In this document: positions 38,207 to 49,221 of the stretch, piece by piece
Position numbering within the stretch: the stretch's first letter is position 1
How the letters are laid out: the number at the start of each line of letters is the position of its first letter
Source: Cyclobacteriaceae bacterium
GTDB lineage: Bacteria; Bacteroidota; Bacteroidia; Cytophagales; Cyclobacteriaceae
NCBI GenBank assembly: GCA_012033595.1
Contig: JAAUQL010000028.1
Location: forward strand, 1 to 56,673
Length of the DNA: 56,673 nucleotides
Direction of reading: 5' to 3'
The notes under the pieces: generated by a model
What the model was told of the DNA's origin: nothing
The model's database searches: none
The model's input: the letters and a program-made list of their open reading frames with translations, nothing else
Program-made: the position numbers and the translations under genes

Positions 38207-40425
38207 CTACTCTATTACCACCTTTCTTCGGCTGATCGTAGATGCGCTTTCCCCATACTTTGCACTTGCTTTTATCAGGTATTGACCAGGTGTTTCCGGT
38301 ACAATTATATCGGCATAATAGGTCATCTGACCCAGTGCATCTACCTCAAAAGGCTGTTGGTGCCTGAGTACCACATCACCATTTGCATTTTCCATGCTCA
38401 GGATCAACTCTCCAGTGGCGCCGCTTTGTTTGTCATTTATCATCATAATGGTAAAGCGCCGGCGCTCGTTGGCGTTCAGTTTTGGCTGCCAAAAATTGAG
38501 ATAAACGCCCACTGGTTTAAAAGCATCGCCCACATACTCAGCAAAATGCGGCTCTAGCTGTAGCTCCCTGACATCGATAAAATTGTCGGAAGTGATGGCT
38601 CCCGGATGACTGGAGGATAGGTACACAAAATGCTGCACCCCCGCAAAGGTGCGGTAGGCACGCAAGTATTCGGTATGGCCGGCTAGCACATAGGCATAAA
38701 ATTCAAAACGCTCTGTGGCGCTGCTGTTGCTGCCAAGAAAATGGTCATAAATGCGTTTGGTGAGCAAAGTGGGCTGGCCATCGCGGTTCATCCAAAGCCA
38801 ACCATATTCATTGACGACCAGGGATTGACCGGTTTGCCGAAATTCACCCATATTGGGCGTTGGGTACATCGATTGGAAACTGGCCAGGTCAAATGGCTTA
38901 CCGGGACTGAAATGATAAAAGCCCTGGGTAAGGCGGTATGGGTGAAATTCCACCATATCGTTTTGGCCGGTTGGAGGATTATAGCTGTTTTCCCATGGCC
39001 GCGCCGACAGGTCAAGCTTTCTGATTTGCTGAATGAGCCCGCTATTATACATTCGATCAGAAGCGGTTTCGTTCATCGGATCCCAAATCACCAGGCTGGG
39101 GTGATTCCACGAATCAGACATCCAATCGATCAATTGAGATTTGAGCTGATCCAAACTCCAGTATTCGGGAATATCTTTACGAAATGCAGGTAGGGTCCAG
39201 ATCGGAAACTCATTTTGCACCAAAATGCCCGCCTCGTCGGCAATGTCATAATACCTGTCTGGCACCGGGCCAATTACCATCCTAAAGCTGTTCCAGTGCA
39301 TCGATTTGGGAATATCGACCAACATTTTGCGAACCCATTGCTCATTCCAGGGAAGTGAACCGCACACCGGATCTTCGAAAAAACGATGAAGGGCAATATT
39401 CGACCCTCTCAAAAAAATCTGTTTGTCATTGAGAAAAGCCCGGCGTGTGGCAGTCTCAAACCGGAATTCACGCATGCCAAACCGGCCCTGCCATTCATCA
39501 CCAGGGGTCATAACGCTCAATTGATAAAGGAAAGGATTTTCTGTGTCCCATAGTGTGGCTCCGGGTATAGCGATCGTATCTGTGACCAGCAAAATCTGTC
39601 CGCTGGATAGGGTGTAACTTCGACCCTGCCGGGTTTTAACCGGCTTTTTGCTTTTCCATTCCGTGAGGGTATATTCCGGCACAAAAGTGACTGTTTCCCC
39701 ATGATTTTTGATTTTGCTTTGCACGATAGCGACCGACTTATGGATATCTGGTGCTATTTGAACCTGTTCGATAGCGAGATGGCCGGATAAAAACACCGTG
39801 ACCTCATCGTAGATTCCCGGTGTCCATTTATATTTTTCATAGTCGATTCCATAAGGCACCTCCTTGGGCAATACGCCGGGGTGAGCCCCTACCCGTACCA
39901 TCACTGTATTGGGCTTACCCCACTTCACATATGCACTGATGTTGTAAGTCTTACTAGAAAAACACGCGTTGTTTTGACCCACCCTTTGGTTGTTGATCCA
40001 CACCGCACTGCCAAACTGCGCCTTATTGATTTTGATAAACGCTTTTGGCTGTGCAGCATTCAAGTTGAACGTTTTGCGATACCAAAAATAATTTCTGGGT
40101 TGATGCGACACCCCCCCGGTATCGATCAAGGAAGCAGGTTGGTTGATTCCAACCAGGTTGAACCTGATATCAGAAGTGGTGTATTCATCGACATGGGGAA
40201 AGTGCGGGATGGCCTGATTGACCAGCCCCGGAACGGCCACCGTATGCGCAAACCGCCTTGGGATCGCTAAAGAATCCATACTTTCATCTATTTCCCAGAT
40301 GCCGGCAAGTGGAATGATCACGCGATTTTGTGCAAGCCCGGTTTGGTTAATTAAAGCAATAAGCAATACTGAAAACACCAGGCGCCTGCATAATTCATCA
40401 AAAGCGTTTTTAATCTCATCATCAT
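38207..40425 (-). CDS. Glycoside hydrolase family 2 protein (5' end interrupted)
   Basis: A secreted GH2 enzyme of about 739 residues (beta-galactosidase/mannosidase/glucuronidase clan). A sugar-binding jelly roll comes first, then an Ig-like domain, then the TIM barrel. The acid/base Glu is in WDPMNETAS and the nucleophile Glu in VVNEYGWLW. The clean frame starts at a GTG at 40378, but adding one base to the T5 run 40407-40411 connects it to ATG codons at 40425-40419. This restores a full signal peptide: MMMRLKNAFDELCRR, then a hydrophobic stretch ending GLAQ. It shares strand with galactose mutarotase 96 bases upstream, so a galactoside substrate is plausible. Confidence 0.87.
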
Positions 40426-40521
40426 ATATTTTTGGGTTTTAAGCGTATTCCGGATATTTCAACACAAAAAGAGCAAGACATCCGATGCTTGCTCTCCAGT
40501 GCATTTTGCGGATTCGAACAT

Positions 40522-41688
40522 CTATTCTACAATCGAAAATCTCCACACCGTGGTGGTATGGTATTCTTCATCAGGATTTAAGACCACACTGGGAAAATTG
40601 GCCTGATTGGGTGAATCGGGGAAGTGCTCAGGCTCGAAACACAGACCATATCGGTGCTGGTAAGCGGTTTTGTACTTGCCCGTAATGCTGCCATCAAGAA
40701 AATTTCCGGAATAAAACTGTACGCCGGGCTCCGTAGTGGCCAATTCAAATACCCTTCCGCTTTCCGGATCCATTGCTTTCACCACCCACTCCAATGCGTT
40801 TGGCGTTGTTTTGTCCAATACCCAGCAGTGGTCGTAGCCACCGCCCAGGCTAAGCTGCTCATCTTGCTCGTCTATTCGGTCTCCCACCGGGGTCACTTGC
40901 CGAAAATCAAATGGAGTTTCAGTCACTGACATCATTTCCCCGGTCGGAATCAGGCCGGCATCGACCGGTATGAGGCTGTCGGCCAGTATCATGACTTCAT
41001 GATTGAGAATGTCTCGTTTAACATCACCCGTAAGATTGAAATAGCTGTGCTGGGTAAGGTTTACGATAGTAGGCTTGTCGGTGGTAGCTTTGTAGTCTAT
41101 CTCAATGGTATTGTCGTTTTTGATGGTATAGGTCACATTTACGTCAAGATTGCCGGGATATCCCTCTTCCATGTCTTTGCTCAGATAGTGCAATTTGAGC
41201 CCGGCGCCATCGGCACTTTCAAATGGAGTTGCATCCCACAATACTTTATCAAAACCCTTCAATCCACCATGCAAATGATTTTTATTATTGTTGGTGGCCA
41301 AATTATACGCTTGGCCATTGAGGGTAAATTTTCCTTGGGCTATCCGGTTGCCATATCTGCCGACAATGGCGCCAAAATAGGGAGATTCCTTCAAATAGCC
41401 TTCGAGGTGGTCAAACCCCAAAACCAGGTCTTCCACCTTCCCGGACGTATCCGGAAAATTGATATTGGTCACTATGCCACCATAATTGATGATACTCACT
41501 TCGAGGCCATTGCTGTTGGCAAAAGTGTATTTGGTCACCGAATCGCCTTCGGGCAATACGCCAAAGTTTGTAGTAGTGATCTTAAATGGCGATGATACCA
41601 ATGGTTGCTCATCACTTTTCTTTTGCGGTTGGCAGGCAAACAGAAAGGTGAAAATCACTAGCAAAGAAGATAATTTGAGGGTAGTCAT
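40522..41688 (-). CDS. galM: Galactose mutarotase (aldose 1-epimerase) lipoprotein
   Basis: A 388-residue aldose 1-epimerase that interconverts alpha and beta anomers of hexoses. Family motifs NKNHLHGGLKGFDKVLW and VNLTQHSYFNLTGD, the catalytic-Glu region EPGVQFYSGNF and YGLCFEPEHFPDSPNQ are all present. The lipobox FLFAC (Cys19) predicts surface or periplasmic anchoring. Together with the GH2 gene it suggests breakdown of galactose- or glucose-containing oligosaccharides outside the cytoplasm. Confidence 0.93.
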   Translation of the reverse strand: MTTLKLSSLLVIFTFLFACQPQKKSDEQPLVSSPFKITTTNFGVLPEGDSVTKYTFANSNGLEVSIINYGGIVTNINFPDTSGKVEDLVLGFDHLEGYLKESPYFGAIVGRYGNRIAQGKFTLNGQAYNLATNNNKNHLHGGLKGFDKVLWDATPFESADGAGLKLHYLSKDMEEGYPGNLDVNVTYTIKNDNTIEIDYKATTDKPTIVNLTQHSYFNLTGDVKRDILNHEVMILADSLIPVDAGLIPTGEMMSVTETPFDFRQVTPVGDRIDEQDEQLSLGGGYDHCWVLDKTTPNALEWVVKAMDPESGRVFELATTEPGVQFYSGNFLDGSITGKYKTAYQHRYGLCFEPEHFPDSPNQANFPSVVLNPDEEYHTTTVWRFSIVE

Positions 41689-41819
41689 ATTCTAAAAAGT
41701 TATAGTTTTTCTAAAGTAGTCCGGTAATTCTAAAGATCGAAATGCAAAAAAGCACTTTTACATGTTCAAAAAATAGTCTGCACTAAGATAAAAGATTTAG
41801 TGTCAGAAGAAAAAAAGTA

Positions 41820-43025
41820 TCACATTCCAGCGCTGCGTCTCAACACTTGGAGTAAGCCATATTTACCATTTACCATCCACTCTTTGTCACTTGCATCTAA
41901 AGTGGCCTTTAATGCGGCAGGCAGGCCACTAACTATTTCTGATTTCAAGGTTCTGATGGCCACCCCTGTTGCCGGCAAATATCCGGTCAAAAGTGCAGGA
42001 TCGATATCAACGGGAAGTTTTCGATCGCCGAATAACCTTCTGTAATTCGCGTCGCCTTTAAAAATCAAACAGTCGGAAAGCCTCAGGCCGTGGGTCAATG
42101 ATGACGGCATTTGATAGAAATGCAGTGGGGAATTCCAAAAAGGGTCGGCCACTACCCTCATTTGTGTCGTAGCCAACATGGAGTCAATTGAATCTGCAAA
42201 ATCCTTCAACGAAGGCATGGCACTTTCCCGTAAGGTATCCAATAAAAACCGAATATCGGCCAGGGTGGCATCGGAGACAAATGTCGGGTATGCTTTGGCA
42301 TGCAAGGTCACCTCATTTACCAAACCGCTATGTACCAATTCTCTGGCCAGCAAAAGATCGCTAAACAGCTCCAGGCCAGCATTGTCGAGGATAAGGTCGA
42401 TCCGCGAAAGTCCGCGGCAAATAAGATCGGCAATAGCTTCTGAATGGTCGATGATGATGTATTCACCGGATTGGTTGCCAGGCTTGTCCCGATTCATGGT
42501 CAGTTGGCTTAGGTCTGAGCGATTGCCCCAGAGGCTTATTTCTAGTAGTGCACGCACCAAAGGCCTGCAATCTCGTTGAGCTTCCAGATTGCCAATTAAT
42601 GACAGCATATCGTGGCAAAGTAGCAGGTTTTGCTGTATATCCCGGGCTTTTTGACGATGGAATGGGTCAATTCCTGTTGTAAAAAATCCGCTTTTTTCCA
42701 GAATCAAACGGTACAGAAATGCCTCCGCAGCATAAAAAGGCATCTCGAACCATGACAGGCCCCGGTATGTACCAGCCCATTCATTCCATTGGTCGCGATC
42801 GGATCCTAGGCAAAAAAGTCCCTCCGAAACGCTGGCTCCGGCCACTAAGGATTTGATCCATTCCAAACCATGTTTGATTTGACCATCTAGCGCAAATTGA
42901 TGAGAAATGTTGTCGATAATCGCAGGAAATCGATGCCGAAGGGTAAAACTGGCAAATGACTCACCATCGCAGGCATTGATCGGTTCGAAGGTATAGATAA
43001 ACTCTTTATTGTCCATCTTCTGCAA
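41820..43025 (-). CDS. DUF89/ARMT1 family damage-control phosphatase-like protein
   Basis: A 401-residue protein of the DUF89 family, metal-dependent phosphatases that remove damaged or excess sugar phosphates; the human relative ARMT1 was first described as a methyltransferase. The diagnostic metal-binding motif is LILDNAGLELFSDLLLARELV near residue 223. The second block KAYPTFVSDAT and third block LIFKGDANYRRLFGDRK are also present. It overlaps the end of the PhoD-like gene by 20 bases and is likely co-expressed. Confidence 0.83.
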   Translation of the reverse strand: MQKMDNKEFIYTFEPINACDGESFASFTLRHRFPAIIDNISHQFALDGQIKHGLEWIKSLVAGASVSEGLFCLGSDRDQWNEWAGTYRGLSWFEMPFYAAEAFLYRLILEKSGFFTTGIDPFHRQKARDIQQNLLLCHDMLSLIGNLEAQRDCRPLVRALLEISLWGNRSDLSQLTMNRDKPGNQSGEYIIIDHSEAIADLICRGLSRIDLILDNAGLELFSDLLLARELVHSGLVNEVTLHAKAYPTFVSDATLADIRFLLDTLRESAMPSLKDFADSIDSMLATTQMRVVADPFWNSPLHFYQMPSSLTHGLRLSDCLIFKGDANYRRLFGDRKLPVDIDPALLTGYLPATGVAIRTLKSEIVSGLPAALKATLDASDKEWMVNGKYGLLQVLRRSAGM

Positions 43026-44513
43026 CCGGGTTTTTTATGGCCTGATACAGCATTTTGCCCTGTTCATCGTAAAATTGAAACTGTAATTTGGCGATGGAGT
43101 CTAGTGCTATTTTCACTAGTAAAAAACCACCGCTTGCCTGCTCTTCAGTGCCCTGAATATAATATTGAATGATCTTCCCATCCGGATCGGTGCTTTGCGG
43201 ATCGCCCGCAAGCCTGCCCGGCCTTGCATTATTGTCCACCAGTGCACCGGTCGAAAACTCTTCTATTCCTTTAGGATGCCTGGCGTGATATTTCCAATGC
43301 CTGTCGCCGCATACGATGTAGAAATTTTTATCTAAAAAACCATTGTCGATCAGCCAGTCAAAAAATGCTTCTCCTTCATAGCGAAAGCCATCGGGGTTTA
43401 CATGGTTGTCGCGCTTGTAGGCATCATCGGGCCCGACCATTGGCGTGGGAGAAACGAGTATTTTATAGGTGGCGGTGCTCTGCAACAGGCTTGATTTTAG
43501 CCACGCTAACTGTTCTTTTCCCCAAAGAGATTTTGTGGGTCCATCAGTCATTTCATTGGCATCGCGATAGTCTCTGCCCTCCAAAAACCACAATTGCAGG
43601 TCTTTGCTGAGCTGATGCGTGCGGTAGGTGGTGCCCTTATGGCCGGGATAAACCACGGGTAGTTGTTCTTTGAAGTTGTTGATACCTAATTCGTGAGAAA
43701 TAGCAAAATCGGTATAGGGATCGGCGTCGTTCAGCCGGTAGTCATGATCATCTTTTTCCCAATACGTAGCTGTTTTGGCAAAGAGTGCTTTAAAATTCTG
43801 CTGCGAAAACTGCTCATGGTACTTTCGTCGCATGCCCGCCTCGTCAACCACTTCTTTGCCGTCATAGCCTCCAGGGTGGGGTTTTTTGTGGTTTTTGAGA
43901 CTGTTTTTAAAACCCTGCTCGTTTGGATGATCAAAATAAACATTGTCTCCTGTGCCAATGAAATAATCCGGAGCAAGGGCCAATACAGACTTCAACGCCG
44001 GATAACCAAGGGCTTTGTCCGGGCCGTTATAGGCCTTAGTACTATCGTAATTGCCATAGTGAAAATGATAATAGTTCATGCCTGTGACAATGACCATAGC
44101 AAGATCAGCCTGATTTTTCGCTCCGGGGTTGGTCTTAAAGATGCCAGCGCCAGATGTGGCCGTCTTGTCCTTTTCCCTGCCGTAATGCAATCGATAATAA
44201 TACTTATGGCCGGGAAGCAGGTCGTCGAAGCTGGTTCTGACCATAAAATCATTGGTCGCCTGTGCCTCGATCCAGTCTGAAAAACGGAGGAATGGAAGGA
44301 ATCTGTTTTCGACACTTCAAAGCGGGCTATTCCACTTATTCCGGGAATATCGCCATGCACAAGTTGGTCGGTAGCCGAAAGTCTCGACTGCAATATTATG
44401 CTGGTATCGCTGGCCTCGCCCGACATAATTCCTTGAGAAAGATAAATTTGCTGATCGGGATGGCAGGATAAGCAGCAAAAAATGAGCACGCAATAAATCG
44501 AAACCTTGTCCAT
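43006..44513 (-). CDS. PhoD-like alkaline phosphatase/phosphodiesterase lipoprotein (frame interrupted once)
   Basis: An exported metallophosphatase of about 502 residues. The lipoprotein signal ends in FCCLSC. The N-terminal PhoD domain begins LSQGIMSGEASDTSIILQSRL. The metal-binding blocks are IGTGDNVYFDHP, WEKDDHDYRLND and VCGDRHWKYHAR. The frame breaks at an A5 run (44280-44284 on plus). One added base gives the continuous SVFSDWIEAQATNDFMVRTSFDDLLPG, which leads into the long open frame. It probably releases phosphate from phosphodiesters or monoesters in the periplasm. Confidence 0.86.
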
Positions 44514-44579
44514 ATAAAATCGCCATGATTTAGCTGGGCAAGATGATACAAATATGAAAAAACAAAAAATTTGGAAGGG

Positions 44580-45221
44580 TCAATCTTTCAACTTGTCCTT
44601 AAACACCTTTTCAAGCTTGTCCACTTTTGGCTGTATCACAAAGCTGCAATATGGCTGCGATGCATTTTGGTTGAAATAGTTTTGATGGTAATTTTCGGCC
44701 ACGTACATCACATCGTAGGGCACTATTTCGGTGACTATCGGTTTGTCAAATGCTCCGGCCTCATTGAGTTTATGTTTGTAGGCAGTAGCCAGTTCCTTTT
44801 GCTTATCGTTGTGGTAAAATACCGCAGATCGATATTGGGTGCCCACATCATTCCCCTGCCTGTTCAGCGTAGTGGGATCATGAGTTTTCCAGAATATCTC
44901 CAGGAGTTCGTCGTAGCCAACCACCTCCGGGTCGAAGCTCAATTGACACACTTCGGCATGACCGGTAGTGCCTGTACAAACTTCTTTGTAGCTTGGGTTT
45001 TTCACTGCTCCGCCAGCATAGCCCGATATGACGGTATCGACGCCTTCTATTCTTTGAAAAATGGCTTCTACGCACCAAAAGCAACCTGCGCCAAAAGTCG
45101 CCAATTCGAGATGATCTTTATTTTCCATGTTGGTTTCATTATTTGTTTTCTTTTGGCCACAAGCCGTCATTGCAGCAAATATGGCCACTATAAATATCGG
45201 TAAGACTTGATTGCACTTCAT
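44580..45221 (-). CDS. msrA: Peptide-methionine (S)-S-oxide reductase MsrA, lipoprotein form
   Basis: Repairs oxidised methionine. The 213-residue protein has the catalytic motif FGAGCFWCVEAIFQRIEGV with the active-site Cys, and the conserved EVVGYDELLEIFWKTHDPTT and GNDVGTQYRSAVFYHN blocks. The N-terminal lipobox FAAMTAC (Cys21) indicates an exported lipoprotein, so it would protect envelope proteins. It follows the PhoD-like gene's strand but is separate from it. Confidence 0.95.
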   Translation of the reverse strand: MKCNQVLPIFIVAIFAAMTACGQKKTNNETNMENKDHLELATFGAGCFWCVEAIFQRIEGVDTVISGYAGGAVKNPSYKEVCTGTTGHAEVCQLSFDPEVVGYDELLEIFWKTHDPTTLNRQGNDVGTQYRSAVFYHNDKQKELATAYKHKLNEAGAFDKPIVTEIVPYDVMYVAENYHQNYFNQNASQPYCSFVIQPKVDKLEKVFKDKLKD

Positions 45222-45306
45222 TTCAATAGCTTATTGATAACTATTGAACACAACAGAATGGCAAATAAAATGTTTGCAGGCTTGGGTCTTGAAAATCTGA
45301 ATGGCG

Positions 45307-47280
45307 CTAACCTTTTTCGAATATGAGCACTTTTTTATTGAAATCTGCGGCTGCATTGATCACCTTGCGAAATTGGTTGAAGTCGCTCAGCGGATAGTCG
45401 AGTTGCTTATAATATTCTTTGATGCTCACCTGAACGGTATTGCCATCGATTAAATAATCGGACGTGAAAGCCATCGATTTTGCACCATTTTCTTCATGGA
45501 AGATGTCCATTTTAAGATCGTCGAGATTGCGCACAATATATCCCTCTGGTATTTCGAAGCTTATGGTTCTTTCGTAGTTGCGGTTAAATTCATTTTCCAC
45601 CGGCAGTTTACGGTCTTCTTCCTGATACATTTCTACCTGTTCGCCAATCACTTCGCCAATTTTCAGCAGGTATTTTGCTCCGGCCTTATCGTAAAACGAA
45701 CTTTGTGTAGAAGCGGTGCCCTGGATAATAAAGGGTTTGAGATAGAAGGAATCCATCGATAAATTGATAAGTTTGAAATCCTTCAGTTCTACATCTTTTC
45801 CTGATAGATTGAGCAATTCGTTCACCACCAGTTTGGTCTCCTTTTCGGGGATAAGATCGAATATAGGCTGGATAAATGTGGCATTGTAGCCGGTGAGTGT
45901 ACGTGCAATTTGCACGTTCATTGCATCAAATTCGCCATCAAATTCTATTTGGATATCGAGTTTATCTTCACTCTTGTCATAGGCCAGAGGTTCTATATAT
46001 TTCACTTCGGGCATGGTGGTACTGGTGCTTCCCAGCCTGGCAGTTTCTATAAAAAGCCCATAATTATTGCTCCAGTTAAAAGGAATGTACCCTAGCCTGT
46101 ACAAGGTCTCGGTAGGCGCCATGTACTTGTCGCACGAAGGAAAATAGAATATGTAGTTTTCCAGGAAACTATAGGACTCAAAGTCAGGATCCATTGTTAC
46201 TTTGGTGCGGTCAGAAGTTAAGCCGTATTTGTAACTGATGCCCTGTAGGTCAAGCAATGCTATGTATAGTTTGATGGCACCACGCTGGTTGGCAACGAGC
46301 TTTTCGAGTATAGATTCGAGTTGCTCCAGTTCTTCGCCTCGTTGTTCGGTTACAGTCACATTTCGTTTAATGAAGTCCTCAATCGTCCTGATTTTTGCTT
46401 CTTCATCCAGATTGTCAAGCCCAAGTTTCTTCGTCAAACCATTTAAGGCTTTGATATCCTTTTTAGAAATATCTGCCCTCAGGTATTGATCGAGCTGATT
46501 CGACAACTGGGAATAGGTGTACAATTTTACGTCTTCGGCGGGTTTGATGTGGTCGAGTTTATACTCCACACGCATCAGGCTGTTGTTGTATGGGGCGTAG
46601 AGTTCGGGTTCCAATGCTTGTATCTTGTCCATCACGGCCATATAGTGGTTTTTTCCATCTATGGTTGTGTCCAGCACTACGGGTGTAAAACCATTGTAGC
46701 TCTTGGTGTTAAAAAACATCTTGTCTTCGCAATAGAGATGGAATTCAGTGTTTAGTTTATATTCATCGGACTGAAAGAATTCTCTACCTCCTTCGAGTTG
46801 CGGGCTCATTTTGAAAGTATAAATGTATTCGATCTGGCTGCCCACTTCTACCCCTTCTATGGCAAAATACTTATATGAAGAGTAGTTGTCTTTGCCTTCA
46901 TAGTCTTTCAGGTCTATTTCATCAATTTCTTTTACGCTATCTTCCGTGATTACGCGTACGCGCAAATCTTCGATAGACACCACCCTGGCCATGGGCATAT
47001 AGTGCTTATTGTATATTTCTACGGCTTCGTGGGTATTTACCAGCACTTTGGTATGTACAGTATATAGCTGCATCAGCGAGTTGTATTCATTGTCGAAATA
47101 ATATTCCAGTGCTTTTAGGTCTTTCATCACCACCGCATTATAGCCTTTAGCTTCCATGTCTATCAATTCAAAACTTCCGCTGTCGGGCCAATCGTACTTT
47201 TCAAAAAACAAACCTGTACCATAGCAAACCTGCTGCAAAACCAATAATAGCACTAATACTATACTGCTGATATATCTCAT
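45307..47280 (-). CDS. DUF3857/transglutaminase-like protein with lost catalytic triad
   Basis: A 657-residue exported protein (signal MRYISSIVLVLLLVLQQVCYG) with an N-terminal DUF3857 beta domain, a transglutaminase-like region and a C-terminal beta domain. Compared with its neighbour at 47296-49221, the catalytic Cys position (GDCKD there) reads NQRG here, with Gln at the Cys position by my alignment. The His position (DNHM) reads ENYI and the Asp position (LDAT) reads MAPT. All three catalytic residues are changed, so it is probably a structural or binding paralogue. It begins 15 bases after the stop of the active-looking paralogue. Confidence 0.84.
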   Translation of the reverse strand: MRYISSIVLVLLLVLQQVCYGTGLFFEKYDWPDSGSFELIDMEAKGYNAVVMKDLKALEYYFDNEYNSLMQLYTVHTKVLVNTHEAVEIYNKHYMPMARVVSIEDLRVRVITEDSVKEIDEIDLKDYEGKDNYSSYKYFAIEGVEVGSQIEYIYTFKMSPQLEGGREFFQSDEYKLNTEFHLYCEDKMFFNTKSYNGFTPVVLDTTIDGKNHYMAVMDKIQALEPELYAPYNNSLMRVEYKLDHIKPAEDVKLYTYSQLSNQLDQYLRADISKKDIKALNGLTKKLGLDNLDEEAKIRTIEDFIKRNVTVTEQRGEELEQLESILEKLVANQRGAIKLYIALLDLQGISYKYGLTSDRTKVTMDPDFESYSFLENYIFYFPSCDKYMAPTETLYRLGYIPFNWSNNYGLFIETARLGSTSTTMPEVKYIEPLAYDKSEDKLDIQIEFDGEFDAMNVQIARTLTGYNATFIQPIFDLIPEKETKLVVNELLNLSGKDVELKDFKLINLSMDSFYLKPFIIQGTASTQSSFYDKAGAKYLLKIGEVIGEQVEMYQEEDRKLPVENEFNRNYERTISFEIPEGYIVRNLDDLKMDIFHEENGAKSMAFTSDYLIDGNTVQVSIKEYYKQLDYPLSDFNQFRKVINAAADFNKKVLIFEKG

Positions 47281-47295
47281 CTACCTTCTTTTATT

Positions 47296-49221
47296 TTAAT
47301 TCTTACTCAATACCACAGATTCCTTATAGGCAGAAAACAAGCCTTTCACCATCTTATTCCAATCGTCAAACTGACTGGTCTTGAGTTGGAGGGTATTTAT
47401 CGTAATCTGCTGCCTAACCAATACCATGTTGCCCTTTTTCCGGTACGAAATCTTAAAGCCAAAATCATCGCTTTGATACTGGGCATCCGCCGGCATAAAA
47501 TTTACTTTGTAATCCTGAGGTATTTCGAGACAATACACTTTCGAACTCTTGCTTTTGTATGGATAGAAAATGTCTTTGAGGTCACGAGAGGTGTCTATAA
47601 TGCCATCTTCCAGTTCTTTGCTCAGGTGTGGGTTTATAAATATTTCATCGGCTGTTTGCCACACATAGTCGCCCACGGAGAAGTCGTAATGGATTACCAA
47701 CTCGCTATTTTTATTGGTAACATGCTGAGTAGAAACCGAATCGAGCAGGAACTTGTTGTTGCCCTTGCTCAAGAGCAAATTGAGAAATGATTTTTTATCG
47801 CTATTGCTCAGGTTTTCCAGGCTATTGGCAATAGGTGTCTTTTTGTAGCCCGAATACCGCGCCTCTCCCGATCCTCTGATTGAGGTGCCATCTAAGCTCA
47901 AAAACACCGAATCTTCAGTAATATTTTGTTCCGCATCGACTATAGGCACATTTACCAGCTCAAAATCTTTGGTGCCTTTGTTTACCAACGCCTCCCTGCC
48001 CTGGATGTGGGAGGTGGGCGTACCCAACATATTATATTGGTCGGTGGCATCGAGAAAGTAGTATTTCCCGCCATTCACGTAGGTGCAAATCATATGATTG
48101 TCGGCCATTGGAGTGGGCACTTCGCGGTGCGAATAGGGAATGGCAGTGGTACCGATCCATGCCAGGTTTGAGGGTATGTTGGCCATATTGAGCATGCTGT
48201 GCAGCAGGTTGCTCATGTCTTTGCAGTCGCCATATCGACGGGAATATACCGTATTGGAAGTCCGTGGCCTAAATCCACCCAATCCGTCTTCTATGGCTAT
48301 ATATTTAATATTTTGCTGTACCCAATCGTAGATGGCCTCTACTTTTTCCAATTCTGTTTTTTTGCCAGCCACGATTTTATCGACCATGTTTTTAATTTCA
48401 ACATTGTCTTCTTCATCAATATCTTTGAGAAAATCCTGATACCAGGCATGCAAATCGCCCACATCGCCCAAAATATTAATCTCCCGACCATCGAACGTAT
48501 AATGATCTACATGGATGATGAGATGCGGGGCGCTATGCAGTATGCCATCAGCTCCTTTGTTCAACTGGATTTTTCCCAGTCGCTCAGCAGACCAGCTATA
48601 AATATTGTATTTTCCTTTTTTGCTTTCGCTAAAGGTCACCTGGCTGTCGTCGATGCCGTACATGCTAAAGTTTAGCTTCACATCTTGTGAGGCTTTGACG
48701 GTGAATATGGTTTTTTGCACGGGAAAGTAGGATGAAAACATATAGTAACCCCACAATCGCGGTTCATAGTATTTTTTGGAATAAGAAATCACCGTTTTTG
48801 CTCCGGCGGCAAGGGCCGGAAAAACATAGGATATTTTCTTCTGATCGTCATAAAAAATCCCGGCACTTCTGGAATCTGTAGTGACATAATCGGTAACCGG
48901 TATTTTTTTGAATTTGCCCTTTTCGTTGGGAATTAGTGAATAGGCATCAAGGTTAGAAATTTCTGAAAAGGTGCTGGAATACCCAACCGATTGCTCCCGG
49001 TACAAATTGGCATTGTCGTTGAAATGAGTGGTCTCTTCATAAATATTTGAAACAATTTCGAGATTTCCCTGCTCACCAACATTAATTTCCACCTCTTGAG
49101 ATTGCAATATGACCAATCCACTTGCATTTTTCAATCCTTCTTCCCACTGGCCTTGTGCCCATGCACCAACACTTGCCATGGTCAGCACGGCGGCGCACAG
49201 TATTCTTGATATCTTATTCAT
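47296..49221 (-). CDS. DUF3857 domain-containing transglutaminase-like protein
   Basis: A 641-residue exported protein. The start at ATG 49221 gives a clean signal (MNKISRILCAAVLTMASVGAWAQ). An N-terminal DUF3857 domain is followed by a transglutaminase core with Cys in RRYGDCKDMSNLLHSML, His in MADNHMICTYV and Asp in YFLDATDQ, so the papain-like triad is complete. A beta-rich C-terminal domain follows. Such proteins are common in Bacteroidota envelopes; substrates are not known. It is first in a two-gene operon with the degenerate paralogue. Confidence 0.88.
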   Translation of the reverse strand: MNKISRILCAAVLTMASVGAWAQGQWEEGLKNASGLVILQSQEVEINVGEQGNLEIVSNIYEETTHFNDNANLYREQSVGYSSTFSEISNLDAYSLIPNEKGKFKKIPVTDYVTTDSRSAGIFYDDQKKISYVFPALAAGAKTVISYSKKYYEPRLWGYYMFSSYFPVQKTIFTVKASQDVKLNFSMYGIDDSQVTFSESKKGKYNIYSWSAERLGKIQLNKGADGILHSAPHLIIHVDHYTFDGREINILGDVGDLHAWYQDFLKDIDEEDNVEIKNMVDKIVAGKKTELEKVEAIYDWVQQNIKYIAIEDGLGGFRPRTSNTVYSRRYGDCKDMSNLLHSMLNMANIPSNLAWIGTTAIPYSHREVPTPMADNHMICTYVNGGKYYFLDATDQYNMLGTPTSHIQGREALVNKGTKDFELVNVPIVDAEQNITEDSVFLSLDGTSIRGSGEARYSGYKKTPIANSLENLSNSDKKSFLNLLLSKGNNKFLLDSVSTQHVTNKNSELVIHYDFSVGDYVWQTADEIFINPHLSKELEDGIIDTSRDLKDIFYPYKSKSSKVYCLEIPQDYKVNFMPADAQYQSDDFGFKISYRKKGNMVLVRQQITINTLQLKTSQFDDWNKMVKGLFSAYKESVVLSKN

